Of a stretch of 64,000 bases of DNA, positions 14,652 to 24,767 are shown in pieces. Both the position numbers and the translations under genes were made by a program. Source of the stretch: Podospora bellae-mahoneyi (Eukaryota; Ascomycota; Sordariomycetes; Sordariales; Podosporaceae); NCBI RefSeq assembly GCF_035222275.1, contig NC_085881.1, forward strand, positions 248,001-312,000. Reading direction: 5' to 3'. The notes beneath the pieces are model-generated. The model ran no database searches, was not told where the DNA came from, and saw nothing but the letters and a program-made list of their open reading frames with translations. The first letter of the stretch is position 1. The number at the start of each line of letters is the position of its first letter.

Positions 14652-15432
14652 TTCCCTCTCTAAGCCGAAGTCCCTATAGCCTAGTTTCTTTTTATTACTA
14701 ATAATGTTGAGAGTGTTTCCTCCTTACTTTTCCTTACTGTTTACTATATTTAACTGTATATAAACCGGTATTATAAGACTAAATAGTTTTTCTGTTTTGC
14801 TTTGCGAATCTTTCGCTATAGCTCTACTGTCATACTTTATTTACCTATTTTACTGCCGGAATCCTTTACGTTATAACCTCCGGATTCTTAGGATACTCTG
14901 AATATATGTACCGTAAAATTTTATATGATAAGTTTAACGTTAGCTTCACCTATAAAGTACTTCCCATCTTTTATACTGTGATTAACTGCTCTATAGTAAC
15001 CTGGGTAATGGGAAAGTAGAATAGACTCGAACGTAAAGAGTAAAGGCTTAAAGACTAATTTTTATAATTAATTATGAAATTTATTTAAATAAAATAAATA
15101 CGTTATTTGCTTTATATTTAAGAAAAGTATTTTTTCGCGCAAGGTATTTAGGAGAATAGTATTTAGGTAGTGTAGTCCGTAATTACGGCGTTGCTTAATT
15201 TGTTATTGAGTACTCCTACGCGGCCGGACGCCGCCCAAAATACCGTCCCGTAGTCTCTTTAGGTCCCGGACCCTTCTTTAGACCTTAACTAGCCTTCCGA
15301 CCTTTCCTTCGATCTTAGTATAGCCGGTCCTTCCTTTTTAATTTTGTAGGGCACCGCCGGTAACGCGCTTTTTACTTCGTAAAGTAACCGAGGTACGTAA
15401 TATTAATCATATTTAAGCTCCTTAATATTTTT

Positions 15433-15500
15433 AACTTTATAGTATAATATATAGTATGCTAGTTGCCACGTGAAAAGCGTAGGTTCTATATCTAAGTTTA
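15433..15500 (+). other. tRNA-like segment antisense to gypsy (copy A)
   Basis: About 68 nt with a tRNA-like layout: AACTTTA acceptor-like start, an A-box-like 'tagtataatatatagtatg', a 'ttgccac' anticodon-loop-like heptamer and a B-box-like 'gtaggttctata'. It corresponds position by position to copies at 16,762, 30,947 and 43,250. It is too mutated to be a working tRNA. Confidence 0.45.
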
Positions 15501-16434
15501 TAGATACCGTCCGTAAGCTTGAATAGTTATTTTTTTATTTACCCGGCCGGTAGTACGCCTTTGACCTTTTTTTATGGTAGTTAAGGCCTATAGTATTAGT
15601 TAGGCCTAGATTTGATTCCTATCGAGGTTTTTTATATTTTAGGTTTATAGAAATTCTTTTGTAACCCAGAATACGTTTTTTTACTTATTTACGTTTTAAT
15701 TAAATTAAGTATTATTAAAAGAGTTCTTCTCCTTTTTTTTGAAGAATTGAAATTTGTTTTTAATTTATATAAAACATTTACAATCAATCATCTTAATGAA
15801 CTTTTATCAAACTACCAAGCTAATATTTCTGTTATATTATACCTTTCTTTTATATTTTCCGTTATTTCCTATGTATTACATTTTTTTACTAGTGGTGCGG
15901 GTTCCAAAAGTAGAATATAAAAGGTATTTACCCTAAGACGTATTATATTAAGTAGCTTTAGCTCGAATATCGTCTTTAATATCTTTCTTTTTAACCTTAA
16001 ATAAACCTACTCTTCTGTACTCTAACTTTTTGCTAAACTTCTTATCATATGGATTGCGTATAGAAAGAAATATTATATTTCTGCATTTAAGGCACGGTCT
16101 CTCGAGCCTTTTATAATTATAGTATTTTCATATCCTTTCCGCTATAAACTTTAGTTGTTGTTTAAATTTACCGAGAGTATGTATAAATTTGTTTACTTCA
16201 ACCTTAGCCCTAGATACTTTAATATTAAATCCCTATTATAAGCCTACTTTATATCCGAAGTATACGAAAAATAACTTCGATCCAATCTTTTCTACTAATA
16301 ATATAGTATATTTCGAAGATACTATAATATATGATTTAACTTGATCGTTTTACTCGAAATTAATTTAATTCCATAAATATTATTTATAATTTCATTAAAC
16401 CGTTCTGCTTAATTATTCATTTAAGAGTAGTAGG

Positions 16435-16726
16435 TATGACAAACCCTTATCTAGAACCTCTGAAAGGGATACTGGTTAAAAGCACTTCTGAATAATCCTA
16501 ATTCGGTATAGTGAAACAGTGTACAACAAATGGCTTTGTCTCAATTACAACGGTCTAAATACCAACGATTGTGACTTATATTGCATACTACGGAACTATC
16601 TATCTACACCAGTGAGTTCCTCCGCATATATGGACCTTGGGACCGTTGACCGTAAGCCCCGCTGCGGTCCCCGGTCCCTATCTTATTGGTCCGTTCCATC
16701 TACCTGAACCGTAAGCCCCGCTCGAT
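16435..16726 (-). mobile_element. Partial LTR, subtype C, 5' part deleted
   Basis: In plus-strand reading it starts 'tatgacaaaccc' (LTR 3' end), runs through the shared core including 'gaactatctatctacacc' and the subtype-C module, and stops abruptly at 'cccgctcgat', where complete copies continue with a further ~75 bp. It keeps many CpG and CpA sites, so it is less mutated than the element around it. Confidence 0.75.
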
Positions 16727-16761
16727 AATGTTAATTAGGCCTAGACTCCCTTATATTTATT

Positions 16762-16831
16762 AACCTTATAGTATAGTACGTAGTAGGTCGATTACTACGT
16801 TAGAGGCGCGGGTTCCATTTCTATCCAGGTT
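16762..16831 (+). other. tRNA-like segment antisense to gypsy (copy B)
   Basis: Exactly 70 nt. It begins AACCTTA and ends CCAGGTT, whose last five bases pair with the first five. It contains the A-box-like 'tagtatagtacgtagtagg' and the B-box-like 'gcgggttccattt'. The layout matches a tRNA: seven-base acceptor, two linker bases, D arm, anticodon arm, short variable loop, T arm. The anticodon-stem region CGAT...GTTAG is mutated. Confidence 0.5.
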
Positions 16832-19800
16832 CTCTATTCTTTAAGTTCAAAAAAACCTTTGCTACATTTAAAGTACGTCCTTTTACCTACTTAGATTTTA
16901 ATTGGTTTAGGTATTACCGGTGAAATTCTTTTTACTTGTTTAAGTAAGTCAAAGTTTAACTTTAATACCTAAAAATTATTTATAACCGGATATCCTAATT
17001 AATTAACTAAATATTTTAAATAATTTCTATTAAGCCGTAAATCTAATATTTCTTTTACCTTATATTTTTCTTCAGTTTTTACTACTTCCTATATATTAAC
17101 TTTATTTACCGGTAATACAGGTTCTGAAAGTAAAACATAAAAGGTATATAACCGTCAATATATTTCATTAGGTAGCGCTAGTTGGAATACCGTCTTCGAT
17201 GTTGTGTTTTTAGCCTTAAATAGGCCTACTCTTCTATAGTCTAGCTTCTCTAGGTACCTCCACGTCTAGTGCCTACCGTAGCTCTGCCTTATATTTAAAT
17301 TTTACGAAGAACGGTATAGCTTTAATCCTCTCTATTAGTAATATACCGTGAATGATAATGTAACCGAATCGGTTTATTTAACATGAATATAATTCCGTAA
17401 ATGCTATGTTATGATTTAGTTAACCCATTCCGTTTAACCGTTTATTTAAAAGTAATACATCAAAACGCTTTATTTATTACCCCTAGGCTCGTTATTAACG
17501 CTATAGAAAGTTTTAATACACATAGAATACTACGGTCTGTAATAAACTCCTTTAACCATATATATATTACTATAATATACCGTATTACTATATTCGCTAT
17601 CTACTTTACCGATTAAGTCTCTATAAAGTAAAAAGTATATTCATTTAAGAATTTGATGCATTATTATTATCATATTATTATATTTAACGCCGGTTGTTAT
17701 ATCTTTAGATTTTCGAAGCTTAATAACAGGGTTCATAGTAACTAAATCTTATAATCGTTTTGCCATTAGTAATAGTTTTAAAGATTTATCAAGTTTATAC
17801 TTCATGATTTTTCTTTTCTTATACGTATACTATCACTGAATAGCTTCTTTAACGTTATCCTTGATCCTGAGTTAATTAAAACTATTACTTAATCTTCTCT
17901 ATTATCTTCACGATATCTATATATCCTCCACACTTCGACCTATAATTTCTATTTTTAATTTTATTCTAATATTTAGTTTTATATACGTGTTTTATCCTAT
18001 AATCTTCCCTAACTATCCTTTTAGTATATTATCGCTTTAATTCTTTTTCCTAACATTACTCTATAATATCGTTACTTATCTTTTATTAAGGTTTATTAAA
18101 AATAATTTACTTATAATATACTACGTAATACTTTATTTACACTTAAAAAATGTTTAAAAGTATTTTCTAATGTTTCTTTAAATCATAATGATAACCCCCT
18201 AAATATATTCTTATAATAGGTGGTTTTCTAGCTAAGTAAATTCATTTTGATACTTTCCCAACCCTTTTTACAAATCCTTTAAAAATTAAACTCCGCAGAA
18301 AGTTTTAATTATTATATTTGCTATACGTTAAAGACTGTTTTAATGATAAAGTATTGTACATATTAATAATTTATACAGACCTATATTTTATAATTAAAGT
18401 CATGAAAATATAACCCATACTTCTTGAACGTTTCGATAATAGCTAGTAGCTCTTTATCGTAAATTAGGTAGTTTTAATATATATATGTTTTTGGTTTTTG
18501 TAAAGAAAGTTAACGGATGTAGCTTCATATTATCGTTTCGCTAATTTAATTATTTACTAATCGTATAGTTTAATATAATAATTTCAACTTTAAATAATTA
18601 ACTAGGGTTTAGGAATTTAAGTACTAAGTCCTTTAGAATAACCTCCTTCAATTCCTAAAAAGCTTACTCCTGTTCCTATCCCTATCAAAACTTTACGTTT
18701 CTCTTAATTAAATAGTTAAATAGCCGCGTAATCCCCGTATATCCCCGAATAAATATCCGATAAGATTTATAAACCCTAAAAATTCCTTAACGTATATTTT
18801 TAACTGTATTATAGGTTAATCCTTAATTATTATAATTTTCCCCAATTTATATAAATCTCCTCTAATAATATTGAATATCCCGAATATAATCTCTTTATAT
18901 ATGGAACTTATTCTGTTCGTTATTATTTGAAAGTCCGGTTCTATATAACCCGTTAAGTATTTCTCGTCACATATCGCTTATCTTTTTTCAATGTATATAA
19001 ATAAGTAAAAACATTATTAAAATGATATATTATTATTTCATTATGGTGAGTTTCCGGATTTATAGTTAATAAAATATTGAAACGTTATGGGTATGTTAAT
19101 TGACCTGAATACTATTACGGAATATTCGAAACAACCATAGGATATACGAAACGCTATGTTCTATTCATTTTTTTCGCTTAATGTATATATAAGCGTATTT
19201 TGAAAGTATGTTTAAGCGTATAAAATATTATATGCTAACTAGTTAAATCCGTAATCTTGATATTAATAATAGCGGGTATTTATTTTTTACCGCTTCGTTA
19301 TTTAATTAACGGTAATATATATTCGTAAACTACCGTCTTTTTTTAGTACGAAGAATAGGGGGTAATTTACTAGTGATATAAATTCCCTATTACATTTTGT
19401 TTTTAAATTTTTGTTTAAATATTTCCGTAATTCCTGATTTTACTTATCGTTAGTATAGTAAACCTTAAATAATTATGGTTTAGCTTTTTGGTTAATTCAA
19501 TCTAATTTTATAGTCCTACGGTCCTCGTTCTAAAAATCCCTCTAAATATTTAACCGTAAAAACTAGGTATCCTTATTATTCTACCGGTACCACCTTGTTT
19601 TTATCTTGTTTTTATATTATTATAGTAAGTATATTTACTAACCTCTAATATTTCTACTAATATCGTTAACTTTACTTCTCTAATCTTACCGTTTATATTG
19701 ATAAAGTCTATTATTACTTTTTAAGCTCCTTTCAGTATTACCGTAAAGGGTACTTATCCTATACTGTCCTTTATATATATTCCTAATCTCTTATCCGTTA

Positions 19801-20005
19801 GTTAAATACTTTTAACGTTCTTTTAATTATAAATAGCTACTATTTCTCTAATCGATATATAGGTTATAGTTTTTATACTATGAATATTTTAGGATTATAT
19901 CTCTGGAGGGTTCTATATTTATAATACTTAATAACGTGCATGATAAGCGAGTCGTATAGTCTTCACTACCCTACAACAACTATCCTCAATTATACCGCAA
20001 TAATA

Positions 20006-22061
20006 TTAGGAAGCAACTACAATTATATTAGAAACGGCTGAATCAGATGATTCCCTAGCCTCCTGGCAAATGCGCGCGTTATGGCCAGGCTTGCCGCACA
20101 TACCACAGCACCGAACCGTCGTACGAGCCCCCCCTACACTACCGCCATCCGGCTATATTTCTTCCACTACCTCCCCACCTACGGCCTTCTGGTCTAGTAG
20201 ATCCTATGCATCTTACACAGTAAGTGATCCTCCGAGCCGTATACGTATTTTTTTAGCTTTCCGGCGCTTACTTAGTACTTTATTAGCTTTACGGAGCGAA
20301 GAGACCTTTGCCTGTAAGAGGGCCACTTAGTGCATTATAGCTATCGTATCCTTAGTAAATTGATTTATAGTACTTAATATTAAAGTCGGGGAGCTATTTT
20401 AATAGTTAGTAATACGAATTTTAATAAGCGTTAAATATAAGTTAGCTTTTTAAGGGTTTTATAATATTTAAAATATTTAAGGGAGTATCGTGCCCGGCCT
20501 TAAGGATAGAGGTAATAACGTATAAAGCTTTATATTTAATTTAAAAAGTACCTTCTCTAAATCGTATAATATAAAGCTAATACCTATAAAGCTACCCTAT
20601 ATATTTTTCTCCGTTATAGAGGCGAAGAAAGCCTCGCGGAAGGTATAGAGAAACTGGAGCTTACTTACGTAATTAATATATATACGTATTAAGCCCTCGA
20701 TCTAGCGGCCGTATACCTATTTTAGAGGCCTAAAGTAACTAATACTAAGTAGCTAGAGAAGGTAGGAGGAATATTGTCACAACCCTGGTACAGGACGGGT
20801 TGTGGAGCCACGGGAATAGGGGCCAATCGGAAGAACTTATAAGAAGAACCAATCACAGTAAGGGACGACTGATCAGTACGCCCAGGGCACTGAGCAGACT
20901 AAGCAGTCGTGATCAGTGTGCCAAGGGCACTGAGCAGAAGTAAATATGGCTTGACACAAGGTCTATATATACGGAGGAACTGGCTGGTGTAGATAGACAG
21001 TTCCGCAGTATGCAATTTACGTTGTAGTTACAGTATCTTGTGATTACATTGAGACATCTTGTTGTGCACTTTCTAGCTGCACCGAACCAATTGTCAGAAG
21101 TAGCCTTCAACCAGTATCCCTTTCAGAGGTTCTGTACAGAGGTTCGTCATAAATATAAAGGTATATAAAGCGTAATAATATTATTTTACTAGTAATAGCG
21201 CTCGAATTTAGTTAAATAATAACTTTTATAGCTATCGAGGATTAATAACCGGTATTTGTCTTTTATACGGGACGCTATATAATAATTAAAGTATTTAATT
21301 TAATTTAGGTTTATTAAATTAGTAATTTAATTATTATCGGTAATTGCTATACGCTAAGTAAACGGTAAATTATATTCGGTATATTAATTAATAAAGTAAT
21401 ATTATACGGCTAAAATAATAAAAGGCGGGATAGCTTAGCTAAAGGTATTAATTCCTTAAATTACCGTTATTTATTCGCGGTTATTAAGCTAAATTAGTTT
21501 TACTTTATTTAAGCCGTCCGAGGTTATAATTACTATATTCATAAAAATAATATTTATTATAAACCTAGTCTCGTCGAAATTATAAATATCGCTATTTATA
21601 ATACTATATTTAGCCTTAGTATTCCGTACGAATATAAACTACTCGGTAATAACCTTCGGATCCTTATATTTAGCCCTCTAGTAATCGTATTTATACGTAA
21701 AACGTATACGGAATTATAGCTAGCGTTTAACGAAGTTATGTACTTAGCGCTTACTAATAGGAGGCGCGTCGCGTACGTATAGTAGTTAGTTAATTATATC
21801 TTCCACATTACGTAACTTTAGTAGAAAAGCTCGCGTAAATAGCTTAATAATATAATGAATAATAGCCTCCTTTTTGGATTAAGTAAGCTTCTTCGATCTG
21901 GGCGTAATATCGCGTTATGCAGGCCGGCCGGCGCGTCGGTTAGAGAGAGTTATAGGTAATACGTTATAAAGCTTAGCTATAGCTCGGAGGCTTAATTCTT
22001 CGTCCTTTTGGAGAGCCTTAAGGGCTAAGAGTATCCTGGCTTCCTTTGAAGTAGGAGGCAT
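20006..22061 (-). pseudogene. Pogo-like transposase, RIP-mutated and LTR-interrupted
   Basis: Transposase of the pogo/Fot1 group (DDE superfamily), which would cut and paste the element at TA sites. The ATG at 22,061 opens the typical N-terminus (MPPTSKEARILLALKAL) followed by a helix-turn-helix-like 'LSLRAIAKLYNV' and an RRAGRPA basic motif. At 20,066-20,107 is a C-terminal CX2CX4HX4C zinc knuckle with all ligands intact; the stop is at 20,006-20,008. After subtraction of the inserted LTR plus one target duplication (382 bp), start, knuckle and stop share one frame (558 codons including stop). The middle, about 20,340-21,900, is heavily mutated with many stops, while the last 300 bp is almost clean. 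It is not functional. Confidence 0.85.
20775..21151 (+). mobile_element. Young solo LTR, subtype A, nested in E1
   Basis: A 377-bp LTR starting TGTCACAACC and ending GGTTCGTCATA, with perfect 5-bp target duplications AATAT at 20,770-20,774 and 21,152-21,156. Related transposon copies at 48.3 kb (inverted) and 23.76 kb show the uninterrupted site. It contains two ~40-bp units with 'cagggcactgagcag'-type sequence (from about 20,871 and 20,911), a TATA-like 'tctatatatacgg', and a hairpin GGAACTG...CAGTTCC. It shows almost no RIP and is the freshest sequence in the block. No internal retroelement sequence accompanies it. Confidence 0.92.
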
Positions 22062-22145
22062 GTTGGGTTGTGGAAAAAATTGTTATTAGGTATAAGGAGG
22101 ACGCGTCGTGGTAGAGACTGTACGACTCGCTTATCATGCACGTTA

Positions 22146-22916
22146 TAATTAAAATTAATTTTTCTTTAACTACAATGTTGAAAAGCAAGATTTTCTAAAA
22201 CGCTTTTTACGTCGGAAATGGTCCCCATATAATAATATATAATAAAGAGAAGTTTCTTTCCATACTTTCATATATCAATCTTACCGTTTAGATATCCTTT
22301 TAATATATTATAACCTAGAGCCGTTTATCTTTCTTATTTCCTCTTTATATAGGAATAACTTCGCTAACATTAATCGGATCATTGTTCTATACTTTTACTT
22401 TATACCAACATTTCCGATAATACTATGCGTAGTCTGTTAAGGATTACCGGCCTCCCCGAAAGGCCTCGCGTCGTTTCTTAATAGTTATATCGGTTAAAAC
22501 CGGTTTTACTTCGGATTATTTAAGAATATAAAGTTTTTTAATCATCCTTAGCTGACTTTTTATTATTTTCCGTCTTTAACTTCTTTAGTATTCTTTTATA
22601 TTTCTATCCGATAGTAATTCATTCGTTTAATTATTTTTAAACCTACTTACTTGATATTATTACCTGAAGACTACCTTTTAGTTTAACTAGGACCTTAACC
22701 TTTTATAAGAAATAATTATTTAATTCTTTATATGTTCTTTGTTTTAACTATAGTTCTTTTAATTAATTATGATTTCCTACTCTATATACCGGCTAATAAC
22801 TATACAACGATTTACTTTATGAGTATTTTATATATTCATTCAATATATTAAAATTAAGGTACCCTTTAATATTCTAGATATTTAGGACAAAATTCTATAG
22901 TATTTTTCATAGGGTA
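22146..22916. other. AT-rich spacer, probable continuation of the 16.4-19.9 kb gypsy relic
   Basis: No gene. The two DNA transposons E1 and E2 flank this 0.77-kb stretch. By position it should be the upstream (gag/protease) part of the minus-strand gypsy relic split by E1, but no motif confirms this. Confidence 0.4.
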
Positions 22917-22918
22917 TA

Positions 22919-24765
22919 ACGTGCAGGATAAGCGAGCGCAACAGACAAGCGAGCGCAACACTTTCTCACACCCTACCACAACTATCCTCAATTACACAAC
23001 CACATCACTAGGAAACTACAATAACTAAATTAGAAACAGATGAATCAGATGAATCCGCAGCCTCCTTGCAGGTAGGTACATTATAGGCAGACTTGCCGCA
23101 CACACTACAGCACTAAATCTTCGTACGAGACCCCCCTGTACCACCCTATTTTAGCGTGTTTCCTGGGCTACTTATTTACCTACAGCCTTCTGATCCAGTA
23201 GATCCTGTGCCTTTTATATAGTAAGTGACCCTCTAAGCTATACACGTGTTTTGTTTAGCTCTCCGTCTCTTATTAAACTTCTCATTGGCCTTGCGTAGCC
23301 AAGAGACCTTTGTACGGAGAAAAGATACCTCGTGCATTATACTTATTACTCCCTTAGTAAATTAGTCTATAATACCTAATATTAAAGTTAGAAAGCTACC
23401 TTAATAGTTAAAAATTGGAGTTTTAATAAATATTAACTATAAGGTAGCCTCCCGAGGGTTATATAGCGTTTAAAAGATTTAAAGTAGTACCGTAGTTTAA
23501 GCTTAAGGCCAGAGGTATTAGCGTACGAAGCTTTATATCTAGCTTAAAAAGCACCTTCTCTAGATTATACAGTATAAAGCCACCACCCGCAAAGCTATTC
23601 TATATATTCTTTTCCGGTATAGAAGCGAAAAAGCTTCGCGGAAAGTATAAAAGAATTCGAGCTTAACTATATAGTCAACATATATACGTATTAAGCCCTC
23701 GATTTAACGGCTGTACGCTTACTTTAACAGCCTAAAGTAGCCGATATTACGCAGCTAAAGGTAATATAAAAAATACGGAGGTATATGAAGTATAATAATC
23801 TTATTTTACTAATAATAGTATTTAAATTCGGTTTAAGTAATAACTATTATAGCCGTCGAAAATTAATAACCGATATTTGCTTTTCATCCCGAGCGCTATA
23901 TAATGATAAAAATACTTAATTTAGTTTAAGTTTGATATATTAGTAATTTAATTATTCTTAATCATTATAATATATAAATAAATAATAGGTTATACTTAAT
24001 ATATTACTTAGTGAAATAGTATTATATAATTTAAAAAATAGCTTAACCGAAAATATTAACTCTCTGAATTACTATTATTTATTTGCAGTTATTAAACTAA
24101 GTAAATTTCACTTTATTAAAACCGTCCGAAATTATAATTATTATACCCGCAAAAAAAATACCTATTATAAACCTAATCTCATTGAGATTATAAATATTAT
24201 TATTTATAACACCGTATTTAACTTTAATATTCTATATAAATATAAACTATTTAGTAATAACCTTTAAATTCTTATACATATCCCTTCAATAATTATATTA
24301 TATATAAAACGCGTATAAAGCTATAACTAACGTTTAACGAAATTATAGGCCTAACGTTTATTAATAAGAGGCGCGTCGTATACGTATCGTAATTAGCTAA
24401 CTATATTTTCCACGCTACTTACTATAGGTAGGAATACGCGTATAATAGCTTAATTATATATTAAATAATCGTTTATTCCTTTAGATCTATAAACCTACGG
24501 AAGTTAAGTAAAATATCGCATCGTGTAGGCCGGCCGGCACGTCGGTAGAAGAGAGTTACATAATTAACGTTATGGATCTTAATTGTAGCTCGTAAGTTTA
24601 GCTTTTTATCATTTTAAAGAGCCTGGAAAGCTAGATTCAATCGTGCTTTATTTAACGGCGATATTATATTAAATTGTGGAAGAAATAAGTATTCAAGGCG
24701 GAGGTGGTACAACTTGTGGAAAGTGTTGCGCTCGCTTGTCTGTTGCGCTCGCTTATCACGCACGT
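22919..24765 (-). mobile_element. Pogo/Fot1-like DNA transposon (E2), divergent ends
   Basis: A 1,847-bp relative of E1 flanked by TA (22,917-22,918 and 24,766-24,767). Its inverted terminal repeats are about 47 bp, start ACGTGC and contain the direct repeat AAGCGAGCGCAACA twice; E1 and E3 have GAGTCGTA in the same place. On the minus strand the transposase start has lost its ATG (now ATA near 24,660) and the C-terminal zinc knuckle near 23,087-23,128 has its His codon changed to Tyr. Stops and AT enrichment throughout show it is dead. Confidence 0.85.
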
Positions 24766-24767
24766 TA

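Larger units (their letters stand above)
14295..16434 (-). mobile_element. Truncated Ty3/gypsy chromovirus, 3' fragment
   Basis: On the minus strand this holds the 3' end of the gypsy family seen elsewhere: LTR at 14,295-14,651, then untranslated DNA and the tRNA-like segment (15,433-15,500), then decayed pol C-terminal sequence to about 16,434. The order and the LTR-to-tRNA-like spacing (about 780 bp) match the plus-strand copies (about 790 bp at 31 kb). Its 15.6-16.0 kb portion aligns by eye with 16.85-17.26 kb of the neighbouring copy. It is cut at 16,435 by the LTR of that copy. All frames carry many stops. Confidence 0.7.
16435..19931 (-). mobile_element. Ty3/gypsy chromovirus relic, minus strand
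   Basis: On the minus strand, decayed but readable pol pieces appear in order. At about 18,640-18,810 is the reverse transcriptase/RNase H connection, with the conserved EFLGF..N, PLT..L-like and 'AF..LK'-like spacing. At about 16,960-17,060 is a chromodomain-like stretch (ILD.R...YLKYLV, then a GYP) in which Trp codons are stops. Downstream lie the tRNA-like segment (16,762-16,831) and a partial LTR (16,435-16,726); DNA between LTR and tRNA-like segment has been deleted compared with other copies. The upstream end is interrupted by the DNA transposon at 19,934; the element probably continues at 22,146. Confidence 0.75.
19934..22143 (-). mobile_element. Pogo/Fot1-like DNA transposon (E1)
   Basis: Inverted terminal repeats of 28 bp with one mismatch begin ACGTGCATGATAAGCGAGTC at each end, and a TA dinucleotide flanks both ends (19,932-19,933 and 22,144-22,145), the target duplication of Tc1/mariner-pogo elements. 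The element interrupts a gypsy relic and is itself interrupted by a solo LTR at 20,775-21,151. Without that LTR and one 5-bp duplication it is 1,828 bp, close to the two other copies (1,847 and 1,838 bp). Confidence 0.9.

Noticed and set aside
15433-15500. Functional tRNA gene
   Set aside because: Acceptor and anticodon stems are not fully paired in any of the four copies and the anticodon loop is one base short in the inferred consensus; kept only as tRNA-like.
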